Of a DNA stretch of 12,499 nt, positions 6,846 to 12,499 are shown one piece after another. The stretch is taken from the NCBI GenBank assembly GCA_029266295.1, contig JAQSXD010000059.1, positions 1 through 12,499 of the forward strand. The letters are read 5' to 3'. Position numbers and translations under genes: made by a program. How positions within the stretch are numbered: the first letter of the stretch is position 1; each line of letters opens with the position of its first letter. This stretch comes from Bacillota bacterium. GTDB lineage: Bacteria; Bacillota; Clostridia; Peptostreptococcales; Anaerovoracaceae. The notes beneath the pieces are model-generated. The model worked only from the letters and a program-made list of their open reading frames with translations. It did not search any database and was not told the DNA's origin.

Positions 6846-8051
6846 TTATGTACGTGGTACTAGCCTGATGATGCGGTCATCTTCCGGTCTGGGAACACCT
6901 CCCCTGCCGTCCCGGTTGCTGGTGGAGATGTAGATAGAACCATCGTCAGCTTGAATCACATCTCTAAGCCGCCCATATTCTCTTTGGAGCCATGGTTCGA
7001 TTCCTTGAACTGCGGTACCGCCTTCCGATAGCTCTATGGACATCAGCTGCTGTCCGCGAAGGGTTGCAACAAGTAAACGATTCTGCCACGGTCCTTGATC
7101 AAGATAAGCAATTCCTGATGGTGCCCAAGTCTCAGTTCCAGTATTTACAAGGGGTTTCTGAACGTCGAGTTCACTGGATTCTTCATGCACAAGGGGCCAA
7201 CCATAATTGCCGCCTGGAATGATCATATTGATTTCATCCCGGGCTTCTGAGCCGTGATCTGATGCGTACATTACATTATTTGCTGTATCCCACGCCAATC
7301 CCTGAGGATTGCGCAGACCAGAGCTGTATACTGGCGAGCCCGGATAAGGATTGTCTGTCGGGATACTGCCGTCAAGCTCAATACGAAGGATTTTACCAGC
7401 AGTGCTCGATAAATTCTGCGGCAACGAGGTATTCCCTGCGTCTCCCGTGGAAATATAGAGCTTCCCATCTGGCCCGATCTTGATCCTGCCCCCATTGTGT
7501 ACAAGGCTACCCGGAATTCTATCGATGAGAACCTGATCGACAAATGCTCTGTTATTCTGCTCAATCAAGCGTACAACACGGTTATAGATTTGATTGTCCT
7601 CAGAATAAGAATGCATGACGTAGATAAAATGATTTTCCAGGAAGTCAGGATCCAGCGCGATGCCCAGCAGTCCACCTTCCCCTTCGCTGATAAAAGGTGG
7701 CTGAAACGTCATAATCGGCTCAGGGAAAAGCACTCCATTCTGGATCATCCTCAGCGTCCCCGGCCGTTCTGTAAAATAGATTCTTCCGTCCTGGCTGATG
7801 TCCATGGCCCAGGGTACAATCAGATCCTCGGCGATGACTTGCGCTTCAAAGGGAAAGCCACCCGGAGAACCTGATGGCGGACTTACCTCTGCAGCGGAAG
7901 GAGTATTTATATAGGGAGATACCATTCTTTTTTCATGCATCTCCACCTTACTCTTGGTTTGAATCCGTCGGAATTCTGGTCCATTACGGAATTCCCGCCT
8001 CTTTTTTCCGATTAGAAAAAGAGAATTGATATTGAATTTACCACCGGACAT
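6846..8051 (-). CDS. PQQ-dependent aldose sugar dehydrogenase family protein (soluble GDH type)
   Basis: The 401-residue six-bladed beta-propeller belongs to the GSDH/soluble aldose dehydrogenase family, which oxidises aldose sugars to lactones using pyrroloquinoline quinone. Conserved parts: VPWAMDISQDGRIYFTERPG (79-98), VHNGGRIKIGPDGKLY (184-199) where His185 matches the catalytic base of A. calcoaceticus sGDH, STGDAGN (201-207), GLRNPQGLAW (245-254; Arg247 matches the PQQ-contacting Arg), DHGSEARDEIN (265-275), GNYGWP (281-286), and GRLRDVIQADDGSIY (360-374). The propeller (about 65-400) is complete. Family members are normally exported, but residues 1-64 are charged or polar with no signal peptide or lipobox. 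ATG 8051 has GGAGGG 6 nt upstream; Met38, behind GGTGGAG, is an alternative start that also lacks a signal. It follows the unknown membrane protein by 90 nt without an obvious terminator. Whether it uses PQQ here is unproven. Confidence 0.85.
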   Translation of the reverse strand: MSGGKFNINSLFLIGKKRREFRNGPEFRRIQTKSKVEMHEKRMVSPYINTPSAAEVSPPSGSPGGFPFEAQVIAEDLIVPWAMDISQDGRIYFTERPGTLRMIQNGVLFPEPIMTFQPPFISEGEGGLLGIALDPDFLENHFIYVMHSYSEDNQIYNRVVRLIEQNNRAFVDQVLIDRIPGSLVHNGGRIKIGPDGKLYISTGDAGNTSLPQNLSSTAGKILRIELDGSIPTDNPYPGSPVYSSGLRNPQGLAWDTANNVMYASDHGSEARDEINMIIPGGNYGWPLVHEESSELDVQKPLVNTGTETWAPSGIAYLDQGPWQNRLLVATLRGQQLMSIELSEGGTAVQGIEPWLQREYGRLRDVIQADDGSIYISTSNRDGRGGVPRPEDDRIIRLVPRT

Positions 8052-8141
8052 ATCCTGCCCTCCATTCCTTATAAATTCAATCTATGCTCCCTTTCCATCA
8101 TATTATTTAACGCTGTGTTTCATTCCGGTTATACTAATTTC

Positions 8142-9548
8142 TCACCCCTGCTTTTTCGGTCGCAGCAGAATACCCAAAATTAATCCCACCAGAATGAATG
8201 GCAAGATAAATATCATATAATGGGTAAGATATGTAACTCCCATCAGAGTTTTCTGAATCTTATCCATGGCTGTAACCTGTTCTTTATGAAATAGCGTAAA
8301 AATCAGTTCCCCCTCCGGCAAGCCATCAACCGTTGCGATATATCTTCTTTCTCCATCCAGAGTAAGAGGCAGAGAACTGTCAATCACAAAAGGCGCCTTC
8401 TCTGGCGTGCGGATTTCCAGTTCCAGTTCCCCGAAGGACTTCCAGTGTTTGGCCGGGCTCAGCAAGTATGTATAGCGATACTGGGGCGAGCTTGTCTCAC
8501 GACGATCCATGGTGCCGCCGGTCAAGTATCCGACGCGTATCGTTCGTTCAGAATCCGCAGGGAAGTCAACAGAATAAAGCAGCGTTATTACCCGCTCTGA
8601 ATGAGAAGCAGAAAGGGCTTCGTCCAGCAAGCTGTACCCAGCCACAAGTCCATCACTCCAAATTCTGTTGAGATAAAGATTCAGCAGCTGGGTATCATCT
8701 ATTGCCTCTCTGATTTCCCTCCTATGTTCCCGATGGATTTCATCCATCAGGTATTTCCGGGGGTCCACGCTGATGACTTCCTCCTCTAAATAAAAATCGG
8801 CAGGATCAGCTTTTCCACCTTCCTCGGTCAAAACCTCAGTTTCTAGATCGATTGCTTCACCCAAGACGAGCACTTCCACCACCTTCTCTTTATCTTCATA
8901 AATCCTTGCCCCAATGGAGGAACCTTCCCCCTCAGTATAACTCGCCATATTAAAATTTTTTCCGACTAATCTTGTGTGTTCCGGGTCAGCATTAAAAAAC
9001 ACTTCAAATCTCAGATTCTCCTCTTTGGCAGCTTTGATCCGATAGCGAACAAGCTGGGCTTCCTGATTCAAATCAAATCCTGGCAGCTCCAGTTCCGCAG
9101 TGGAGATATGAAAACCACCGTAACGAAATTGCTCATCAGAATCATATTCGTATTCCGCTGCCTCCATAGCAGGATAAATCTCGTAGGATACCGCGCTGCC
9201 GTCAGCCTCAACAATCAGATCTTTTACAGAAAACTCCGACAAGCTGGAAACGAGAGAAAATGCCATCTGCACCTTCTGGTCAGTATTGGAGGAATTCACC
9301 ATCTTATAAGCTGCGGTAACCGCCGCTGTAGGCGTAAAGCCAAATCGATCGTCCATAGGCCTGTTAAAATCAAAAGTCAATTTTTCTCTTTTTATTTCAA
9401 TTGGTGACGCTTCATCCACAAGAAGTACTTCCGTATAGGGGTATCCTTCCCAGTAGGTGGGTGCGGAATTGGCAAATGCCGCTGCTGATTGCAGCAATAT
9501 CAAAGTGATTACCAATATTGTTGTTCTAAATCTCAATTTAAATCTCAT
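8142..9548 (-). CDS. Secreted, C-terminally membrane-anchored protein of unknown function
   Basis: I do not recognise a characterised family. The 468-residue protein (numbered from the ATG) has a cationic N-terminus, a hydrophobic stretch (about 10-25) and a likely signal-peptidase site after SAAAFA, so the mature protein starts NSAPTYWEGYP. A large, mainly beta-rich extracellular part follows (about 28-435). A single transmembrane helix (YMIFILPFILVGLILGILL, about 444-462) ends in the basic tail RPKKQG. This predicts a type I anchored protein facing outward. A stretch near 355-420, including the motif HWKSFGELELEI and then LPEGELIFTL, resembles an immunoglobulin-like or beta-sandwich repeat in clostridial hypothetical proteins. 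TTG 9551 and ATG 9548 are adjacent; ATG is preferred because AGAGG lies 7 nt before it. There are no catalytic motifs or Cys pairs. It is probably co-transcribed with the sugar dehydrogenase gene. Confidence 0.8.
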   Translation of the reverse strand: MRFKLRFRTTILVITLILLQSAAAFANSAPTYWEGYPYTEVLLVDEASPIEIKREKLTFDFNRPMDDRFGFTPTAAVTAAYKMVNSSNTDQKVQMAFSLVSSLSEFSVKDLIVEADGSAVSYEIYPAMEAAEYEYDSDEQFRYGGFHISTAELELPGFDLNQEAQLVRYRIKAAKEENLRFEVFFNADPEHTRLVGKNFNMASYTEGEGSSIGARIYEDKEKVVEVLVLGEAIDLETEVLTEEGGKADPADFYLEEEVISVDPRKYLMDEIHREHRREIREAIDDTQLLNLYLNRIWSDGLVAGYSLLDEALSASHSERVITLLYSVDFPADSERTIRVGYLTGGTMDRRETSSPQYRYTYLLSPAKHWKSFGELELEIRTPEKAPFVIDSSLPLTLDGERRYIATVDGLPEGELIFTLFHKEQVTAMDKIQKTLMGVTYLTHYMIFILPFILVGLILGILLRPKKQG

Positions 9549-9599
9549 CAAATACCTCTTTCTCCCTTAAACCCCAATAACCTAACATCAATTATTTTA

Positions 9600-9628
9600 A
9601 TTTTATAGGAATTATTTTACTTTCGCAA
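9600..9628 (-). promoter_or_regulatory. Promoter of the membrane-anchored protein / sugar dehydrogenase pair
   Basis: On the - strand TTGCGA (9623-9628) and TAAAAT (9600-9605, 5/6 match) are separated by 17 nt. The predicted start is near 9593, giving a leader of about 45 nt to the ATG at 9548. The -35 lies 6 nt after the terminator T-tract of the upstream ABC operon. Confidence 0.55.
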
Positions 9629-9633
9629 GCTAG

Positions 9634-9664
9634 AAAAAGCCCCTCACCTTTTGGTGAAGGGCTT
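9634..9664 (-). terminator. Rho-independent terminator of the ABC transporter operon
   Basis: AAGCCCCTCACC (9637-9648) and GGTGAAGGGCTT (9653-9664) form a 12-bp stem with a 4-nt loop. The one DNA mismatch becomes a G-U pair only in the - strand RNA, and the U-tract (CTTTTTC) also follows only on that strand. It lies 15 nt after the permease stop codon. Confidence 0.9.
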
Positions 9665-9678
9665 GATAGACCGATTTA

Positions 9679-10422
9679 TTACTCCCAGCGGAAAAAGCGA
9701 ACTGAAATTCCAGTACAGATGAGTGCAATGGATAACATGAGGACAATTGGCAGGAACACTTCTCCCGCCGGCAATCCCAGCGACATCGCCTTTAGCAGTT
9801 TGATCCCCTGTGTGAGGGGCATGATATCAGCCAGGTTCTGCATCACACGCGGCATTACTTCATAAGGCAGGGTAGCACCGGAAAAGATCAACATCGGAAA
9901 ATACAGGATGCTTGCGATCAGCCCCGCGGTCTTCGTATTAGGCGCCAGGCCTCCCACCATCAGGCCGATACTGAACATAGAAACTATCACCAGAACGTAA
10001 GCAGACAGAAAAAGCGGCCACGATCCCTCCAAACGATATCCAAAGAAAATTGCGGCAGTCCCATAGACCAGCAAAAGCGAACAGATAGAATACAGTGCAT
10101 AAACTACTGTTTCAACAGCCAAGATTAGCCCCGGCTGAACAGGTGTCACCTTCAGCCTCTTAAGAATTTTCTTGTTACGATAATCAGAAATCACCAGCGG
10201 AAGGCCCATGACACCTCCTGCACAGACTGCTATGGTTGAAACAGCGCCAAAGGATTGTGCCAGAAAACTGTAGGAAGCTCCTTCAAACGCAGGTCTGTTT
10301 CCAAACACCGCCCCCAAAATGATGGTGACTACAACGGGCATAAGGATTGCAAAGATTACCATATCCATGCCTCGCAATGACAGTTTGCATTCTATTTTCA
10401 GAAGTGTCCTAAAGGCTCTCAT
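9679..10422 (-). CDS. ABC-2 type transporter permease (exporter membrane subunit)
   Basis: The 247-residue integral membrane protein has about six hydrophobic segments: roughly 20-40, 56-77, 98-128, 137-158, 165-187 and 222-243. A basic cytoplasmic loop, DYRNKKILKRLKVTP (80-94), is typical of the ABC-2/DrrB coupling region. GLAPNTKTAG (158-167) before TM5 and FSGATLPYEVMP (180-191) after it are also characteristic. Such permeases pair with a DrrA-like ATPase to export drugs, peptides or lipids; the substrate is unknown. The start chosen is ATG 10422, because AAGGAGG precedes it by 9 nt and the first 14 nt overlap the ATPase 3' end, a translational-coupling arrangement. An in-frame ATG at 10479 would add 19 residues deep inside the ATPase gene without a ribosome binding site. 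It is the last gene of the operon. Confidence 0.92.
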   Translation of the reverse strand: MRAFRTLLKIECKLSLRGMDMVIFAILMPVVVTIILGAVFGNRPAFEGASYSFLAQSFGAVSTIAVCAGGVMGLPLVISDYRNKKILKRLKVTPVQPGLILAVETVVYALYSICSLLLVYGTAAIFFGYRLEGSWPLFLSAYVLVIVSMFSIGLMVGGLAPNTKTAGLIASILYFPMLIFSGATLPYEVMPRVMQNLADIMPLTQGIKLLKAMSLGLPAGEVFLPIVLMLSIALICTGISVRFFRWE

Positions 10423-11170
10423 GATTCTGTTCCTCCTTACCATTTGTTCCCTCTTCATCGGTAAACCATAGATATGCATCTTCCAGATTCTCTGCGGGAC
10501 TTGCTTCTACCGCCTCTTTAACCGTGCCGGAAAACACTGTTAAACCTTTTTTCAATATCAGGATTTTATCACAGAGTATTTCTACTTCATCCATAAAATG
10601 TGATGTAATCAGAATGGTTAGACCATTTTCCTTCATCCGCTCCAGGTATCTCCAAACCTCTCGTCTTGCTTTTGCATCAAGACCTGTAGTAAGCTCGTCC
10701 AGGAAAACCACCTCCGGATCTGGAATCAGTGCCAGAACGATAAACAAGCGCTGTCGCTGTCCTCCGGACAGTTCACTGACGCAGCTTTTTTTCTTATCAG
10801 ATAATCCAAATTGCATCAGAAGGGTTTCATAGTCAGCCGGATTGCGGTACAATGCGGCTGTTACTTCACACAGTTCTCCAACTGAAATCTTTTCCTGATA
10901 AGCAGATTCTTGAAATTGAACACCGACCCGTTCAAATAGCTTTCTTCGCTCTTTCACCGGATTCATACCGAGTACTTCAATCGATCCTGCTTCAAACGCC
11001 TTTGGTCCAAGCAAACACTCGATGGCAGTCGTTTTTCCCGCGCCATTCGCGCCGAGTAGGCCGAAAATCTGTTCTCGTTCAACGGTGAAGCTGAGTTCAG
11101 TTACTACTTTTACCCCATTGTAAGACTTATTCAGATCCTCCGCCTTAATCGTTATACATTTTTCTTTCAT
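10409..11170 (-). CDS. ABC transporter ATP-binding protein, DrrA/CcmA-like
   Basis: The 253-residue cytoplasmic ATPase energises the permease encoded just downstream. The complete motif set is present: Walker A GANGAGKTT (40-48), Q-loop Gln87, ABC signature LSGGQRQR (134-141), Walker B VVFLDE (154-159) with catalytic Glu159, D-loop GLDA (163-166) and switch His191. Length is short of long DrrA proteins (about 300 or more), so there is no extended regulatory C-terminus. The region after about 225 is acidic. ATG 11170 follows AAGGAGG with 8 nt spacing. The Shine-Dalgarno of the permease lies inside this gene's last codons, pointing to coupled translation. An MerR-type regulator directly upstream suggests drug- or antimicrobial-inducible expression, which is inference. 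Confidence 0.94.
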   Translation of the reverse strand: MKEKCITIKAEDLNKSYNGVKVVTELSFTVEREQIFGLLGANGAGKTTAIECLLGPKAFEAGSIEVLGMNPVKERRKLFERVGVQFQESAYQEKISVGELCEVTAALYRNPADYETLLMQFGLSDKKKSCVSELSGGQRQRLFIVLALIPDPEVVFLDELTTGLDAKARREVWRYLERMKENGLTILITSHFMDEVEILCDKILILKKGLTVFSGTVKEAVEASPAENLEDAYLWFTDEEGTNGKEEQNHESL

Positions 11171-11197
11171 ATGTCATTCCTCCTTTTCAAAAAGAAT

Positions 11198-11221
11198 AAC
11201 ACCAGCGCGAAGCCTGGTGTT
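11198..11221 (-). other. Hairpin between merR-like gene and ABC genes, overlapping the 21-bp box
   Basis: AACACCAG (11198-11205) pairs perfectly with CTGGTGTT (11214-11221), and on the - strand ATTCTTTTT follows. It can act as a terminator or attenuator after the merR-like gene. CTGGTGTT at 11214 is also the first half of the repeated 21-bp box, so the left arm amounts to an inverted extra half-site. The ATPase Shine-Dalgarno is about 10 nt beyond the T-tract. Confidence 0.65.
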
Positions 11222-11234
11222 TAAATGGAGGGTT
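11214..11234. repeat. 21-bp box, copy A (upstream of the ABC genes)
   Basis: CTGGTGTT, a two-base centre TA, then AATGGAGGGTT. It matches copy B (12065-12085) at 19 of 21 positions; only the centre differs (TA against AT). It lies between the merR-like stop codon and the ATPase gene, 5 bp from a TATAAT read leftward (11240-11245). It is a candidate operator for the tandem-HTH regulator. Confidence 0.75.
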
Positions 11235-11239
11235 ATATT

Positions 11240-11248
11240 ATTATAGCA
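11240..11248 (-). promoter_or_regulatory. Extended -10 element likely serving the ABC operon
   Basis: On the - strand TGCTATAAT occupies 11248-11240, overlapping the last codons and stop of the merR-like gene. It is a perfect extended -10; I found no good -35 at 16-18 nt. The predicted start is near 11233, which places the 21-bp box at about +1 to +20. The ABC genes could thus be transcribed independently of merR. Confidence 0.5.
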
Positions 11249-11999
11249 GACACTTCATTCGATCTAGCTGGCGGATCAGTTCCAATCCATTCTCTTCTGC
11301 CCGATCTAAAGAGGTGAGAAGTTCATCACAAACAGAAACAATCTCTTCATCCCTTCTTGGCGTATTGATTTCCTTGTAAACATCAGCCTTTGGATTTGCA
11401 GAAAGTGCGGTCAGCATTCTCAGGATCGATGCCAGAGAATAGTTTGCACAACGAAGTGCTTTAATTATTTTGAGCCTTCCCACATCTTCACTCCCATAGA
11501 CCCGATATCCGTTTCTCTTTCTTTTCACCGTCAAAAGTCCATTCATTTCCCAGTTTCTCAGAGAATCCATGGAAACTTCCAAAAGTTCCGCAGTCTGCTT
11601 TCTGTTCCATAACGCGCCTTCTTCCATCTGGCAATCTTCTTTCCCAGGCATAAAGGACAAATTCTGCGTAACAATGTCAATGGCTTCTACCGCGTTTTTC
11701 CGCTCTTTTCTGATCTGATTCAGATATGAGTGGGCAAGGGACTCCGCTTTGCAAAGGTCTCTCTGTGCAGATGCTTTTATTATTTCGATCGCTTTTTTTC
11801 GAAGTCCATTTTGTAGAACCTCAACCTTTAACGCAATTCTGGCAAGCTTAATTTGTTCGAGGTGAAAGTCGTTAAAAACTCGGTAGCCATTGGCTTTTCT
11901 TTCTGCCTCAGGAATCAATTGGAGTGCCTCATAGAGCCGCACTGTATTGGGATGAATTCCTGTCAGTCTGGCTATTTCCGAAGTTTTATAGTTGTTCAC
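11241..11999 (-). CDS. MerR-type transcription regulator with two HTH domains in one chain
   Basis: The protein has 252 residues when started at GTG 11999. It carries two MerR-type winged helices. The first (about 4-60) reads KTSEIARLTGIHPNTVRLYE with wing NGYRVF (37-42). The second (about 131-195) reads NRKQTAELLEVSMDSLRNWE with wing NGYRVY (163-168). Each is followed by a helical stretch (about 60-120 and 215-252) like the MerR dimerisation helix. There is no recognisable ligand-binding domain and no Cys set for metals. Ordinary MerR proteins have one HTH and dimerise; this layout could bind DNA as a monomer or as a four-headed dimer. GTG 11999 is preferred because GGGAGG precedes it. An ATG at 12053 has no ribosome binding site. 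A 21-bp box lies upstream and another between this gene and the ABC operon, implying autoregulation and control of the exporter. Confidence 0.88.
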   Translation of the reverse strand: MNNYKTSEIARLTGIHPNTVRLYEALQLIPEAERKANGYRVFNDFHLEQIKLARIALKVEVLQNGLRKKAIEIIKASAQRDLCKAESLAHSYLNQIRKERKNAVEAIDIVTQNLSFMPGKEDCQMEEGALWNRKQTAELLEVSMDSLRNWEMNGLLTVKRKRNGYRVYGSEDVGRLKIIKALRCANYSLASILRMLTALSANPKADVYKEINTPRRDEEIVSVCDELLTSLDRAEENGLELIRQLDRMKCLL

Positions 12000-12064
12000 A
12001 GTAATGTTCACCTCCCATAGAAATTCTTCTTTTATCATATCACAGTTTAGCATCGAGTAAAAGT

Positions 12065-12085
12065 CTGGTGTTATAATGGAGGGTT
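12065..12085. repeat. 21-bp box, copy B (upstream of the merR-like gene)
   Basis: CTGGTGTT, centre AT, then AATGGAGGGTT; 19/21 identical to copy A. On the - strand a TATAAC hexamer (12091-12096) sits 5 bp away, the same geometry as copy A, about 70-95 bp before the merR GTG start. The box is not a dyad: its halves CTGGTG and CCCTCC (read toward the centre) differ. Read on the + strand, it also contains an extended -10, TGTTATAAT (12069-12077). Confidence 0.75.
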
Positions 12086-12178
12086 TATTTGTTATAAAAT
12101 GGTGGTTTTGTTTCTTAATAAGTAAAAAAGTGAACCTTTGTTGACAGAGCTATAATAGGAGACGTGATTTTTAATTTG

Positions 12179-12187
12179 TGGTATAAT
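12179..12187 (+). promoter_or_regulatory. Extended -10 promoter element for the ldh-like gene
   Basis: TGGTATAAT is a perfect extended -10 read rightward. No clear -35 lies 17 nt before it (GAGACG, 3/6). The predicted start is near 12194, giving a leader of about 195 nt. A second extended -10 at 12280-12288 could give a shorter leader of about 95 nt. Confidence 0.5.
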
Positions 12188-12242
12188 AAATACAACAATA
12201 TGAAACAAAATCAGAGATTTTGTCCGGGATGTATTTATTGTA
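12182..12242 (+). other. Nested inverted repeats in the ldh-like leader
   Basis: TATAATAAATAC (12182-12193) can pair with GTATTTATTGTA (12231-12242) over 12 bp with one G-U. Enclosed is a perfect 8-bp hairpin, ACAAAATC (12205-12212) with GATTTTGT (12216-12223) and an AGA loop. The left outer arm includes the -10 hexamer, so the outer stem forms in RNA only if transcription starts further upstream. Confidence 0.5.
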
Positions 12243-12252
12243 TCAGTGTGAG

Positions 12253-12274
12253 GCAAACCGGAGCTGCGGTTTGC
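12253..12274 (+). other. Leader hairpin 2, upstream of the ldh-like gene
   Basis: GCAAACCG (12253-12260) pairs perfectly with CGGTTTGC (12267-12274) around a 6-nt GAGCTG loop. No T-tract follows, so it is not an intrinsic terminator. It lies just before the second extended -10 (12280-12288). Confidence 0.5.
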
Positions 12275-12316
12275 ACGGATGATATAATGAACGCAATAAA
12301 AATGCAATAAAAGGTA

Positions 12317-12337
12317 GTAAAACCAGAGGGGTTTTAC
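12317..12337 (+). other. Leader hairpin 3 and duplicated Shine-Dalgarno block
   Basis: GTAAAACC (12317-12324) pairs with GGTTTTAC (12330-12337), loop AGAGG. It is followed at once by GCAGGAGGCA (12339-12348), which recurs exactly at 12372-12381. The second copy is correctly spaced for ATG 12389. The first has no start codon at a usable distance, so it may be a ribosome standby or decoy site, or a pairing target. Confidence 0.5.
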
Positions 12338-12388
12338 CGCAGGAGGCATTCCAAGCAAGATTACAAATGAAGCAGGAGGCAATTATTC

Positions 12389-12499
12389 ATGGAAACAAGA
12401 CCATATATGTCATGGGACCTAATCCGCGATTTTATCGCATCAGCCTTTGAAAAGATCGGTGTTCCCCGGGATGAAGCGGAGATATGTGCCGATGTACTG
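12389..12499 (+). CDS. Ldh2-family malate/L-lactate-type dehydrogenase, N-terminal fragment
   Basis: Only the first 37 codons are inside the window; the frame is open to the edge. The peptide METRPYMSWDLIRDFIASAF followed by EKIGVPRDEAEICADVL matches the N-terminal helical region of the Ldh_2 family (malate/L-lactate, ureidoglycolate, sulfolactate-type NAD(P)-dependent 2-hydroxyacid dehydrogenases). That family typically starts with an L-x-x-F helix, then AGVPxEDAxxxADVL. ATG 12389 is supported by AGGAGG (12374-12379) with 9 nt spacing. The substrate cannot be inferred from this fragment. It is divergent from the merR/ABC module and has its own structured leader. Confidence 0.8.
   Translation, partial: METRPYMSWDLIRDFIASAFEKIGVPRDEAEICADVL

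Larger units (their letters stand above)
12000..12388. other. Divergent regulatory region between merR-like gene and ldh-like gene
   Basis: 389 nt with no credible gene. From left to right it holds the merR ribosome binding site, box copy B with a leftward TATAAC, a TTGACA (12141-12146) only 4 nt from a TATAAT (12151-12156), an extended -10 at 12179, nested inverted repeats at 12182-12242, a hairpin at 12253-12274, a second extended -10 (TGATATAAT, 12280-12288), a tandem GCAATAAAA, a hairpin at 12317-12337, and two identical Shine-Dalgarno blocks. Confidence 0.6.

Noticed and set aside
6846..8051. Sugar dehydrogenase gene as a pseudogene with a lost signal peptide
   Set aside because: The frame is intact, the start has a good ribosome binding site, all propeller motifs are kept, and no hydrophobic leader is seen in the other upstream frames.
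10423..10479. Longer N-terminus for the ABC-2 permease
   Set aside because: The ATG at 10479 has no ribosome binding site and would overlap the ATPase gene by 71 nt, whereas ATG 10422 has AAGGAGG.
12141..12156. TTGACA followed by TATAAT as a promoter
   Set aside because: The two hexamers are only 4 nt apart; no -10 lies 16-18 nt after the TTGACA, so it is not a working pair as it stands.
12250..12275. Possible cyclic-di-GMP-I riboswitch because of GGCAAACC
   Set aside because: The bases belong to a simple perfect hairpin; the GAAA tetraloop/receptor and GGGACGCAAAGC-like parts of that riboswitch are absent.
12092..12382. 96-codon leftward open frame over the merR/ldh spacer
   Set aside because: It covers the promoters, box copy B side and hairpins, has no ribosome binding site, and the peptide resembles no protein.

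Overview
The window looks like chromosomal DNA from a low-GC Gram-positive anaerobe of the class Clostridia. Supporting signs are strong AGGAGG-type ribosome binding sites, TTG and GTG starts, extended -10 promoters, a LytS-type sensor module, and a clostridial-type AMP-forming acyl-CoA synthetase. The genus cannot be fixed from the sequence. There is no transposase, integrase, phage gene, CRISPR array, tRNA or rRNA.

Layout. On the + strand at the left is an Rnk/GreA-like RNA polymerase-binding protein (145-552), closed by a hairpin terminator. It converges on a long-chain acyl-CoA synthetase gene (680-2437, -). Divergent from that is deoD, purine nucleoside phosphorylase (2666-3373, +), with a readable promoter and ribosome binding site. 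A shared bidirectional terminator (3422-3468) separates deoD from a two-component operon read leftward. This operon encodes a membrane histidine kinase with a 5TMR-LYT sensor and two PAS domains (4544-6625), followed after 9 nt by a REC-HD-GYP response regulator (3476-4534). The predicted output is cyclic-di-GMP breakdown rather than transcription.

Further right, also on the - strand, are a PQQ-type soluble aldose/glucose dehydrogenase homologue with no visible export signal (6846-8051) and a secreted, C-terminally membrane-anchored protein of unknown function (8142-9548). A clean terminator (9634-9664) separates these from a drug-export-like module: an MerR-type regulator with two HTH domains in one chain (11241-11999), an ABC ATPase (10409-11170) and an ABC-2 permease overlapping it by 14 nt (9679-10422).

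The most unusual signal is in this last module. An asymmetric 21-bp box occurs twice with 19/21 identity, differing only in its two central bases. One copy is upstream of the merR gene (12065-12085) and one is between merR and the ABC genes (11214-11234). Each lies exactly 5 bp from a TATAAT-like hexamer read leftward. This fits an autoregulated operator for the tandem-HTH regulator.

At the right edge, a structured leader of about 200 nt precedes the first 37 codons of an Ldh2-family malate/L-lactate-type dehydrogenase (12389 to the window end, +). The leader holds an extended -10 element, nested hairpins and a duplicated Shine-Dalgarno block. I could not match it to a known riboswitch class.
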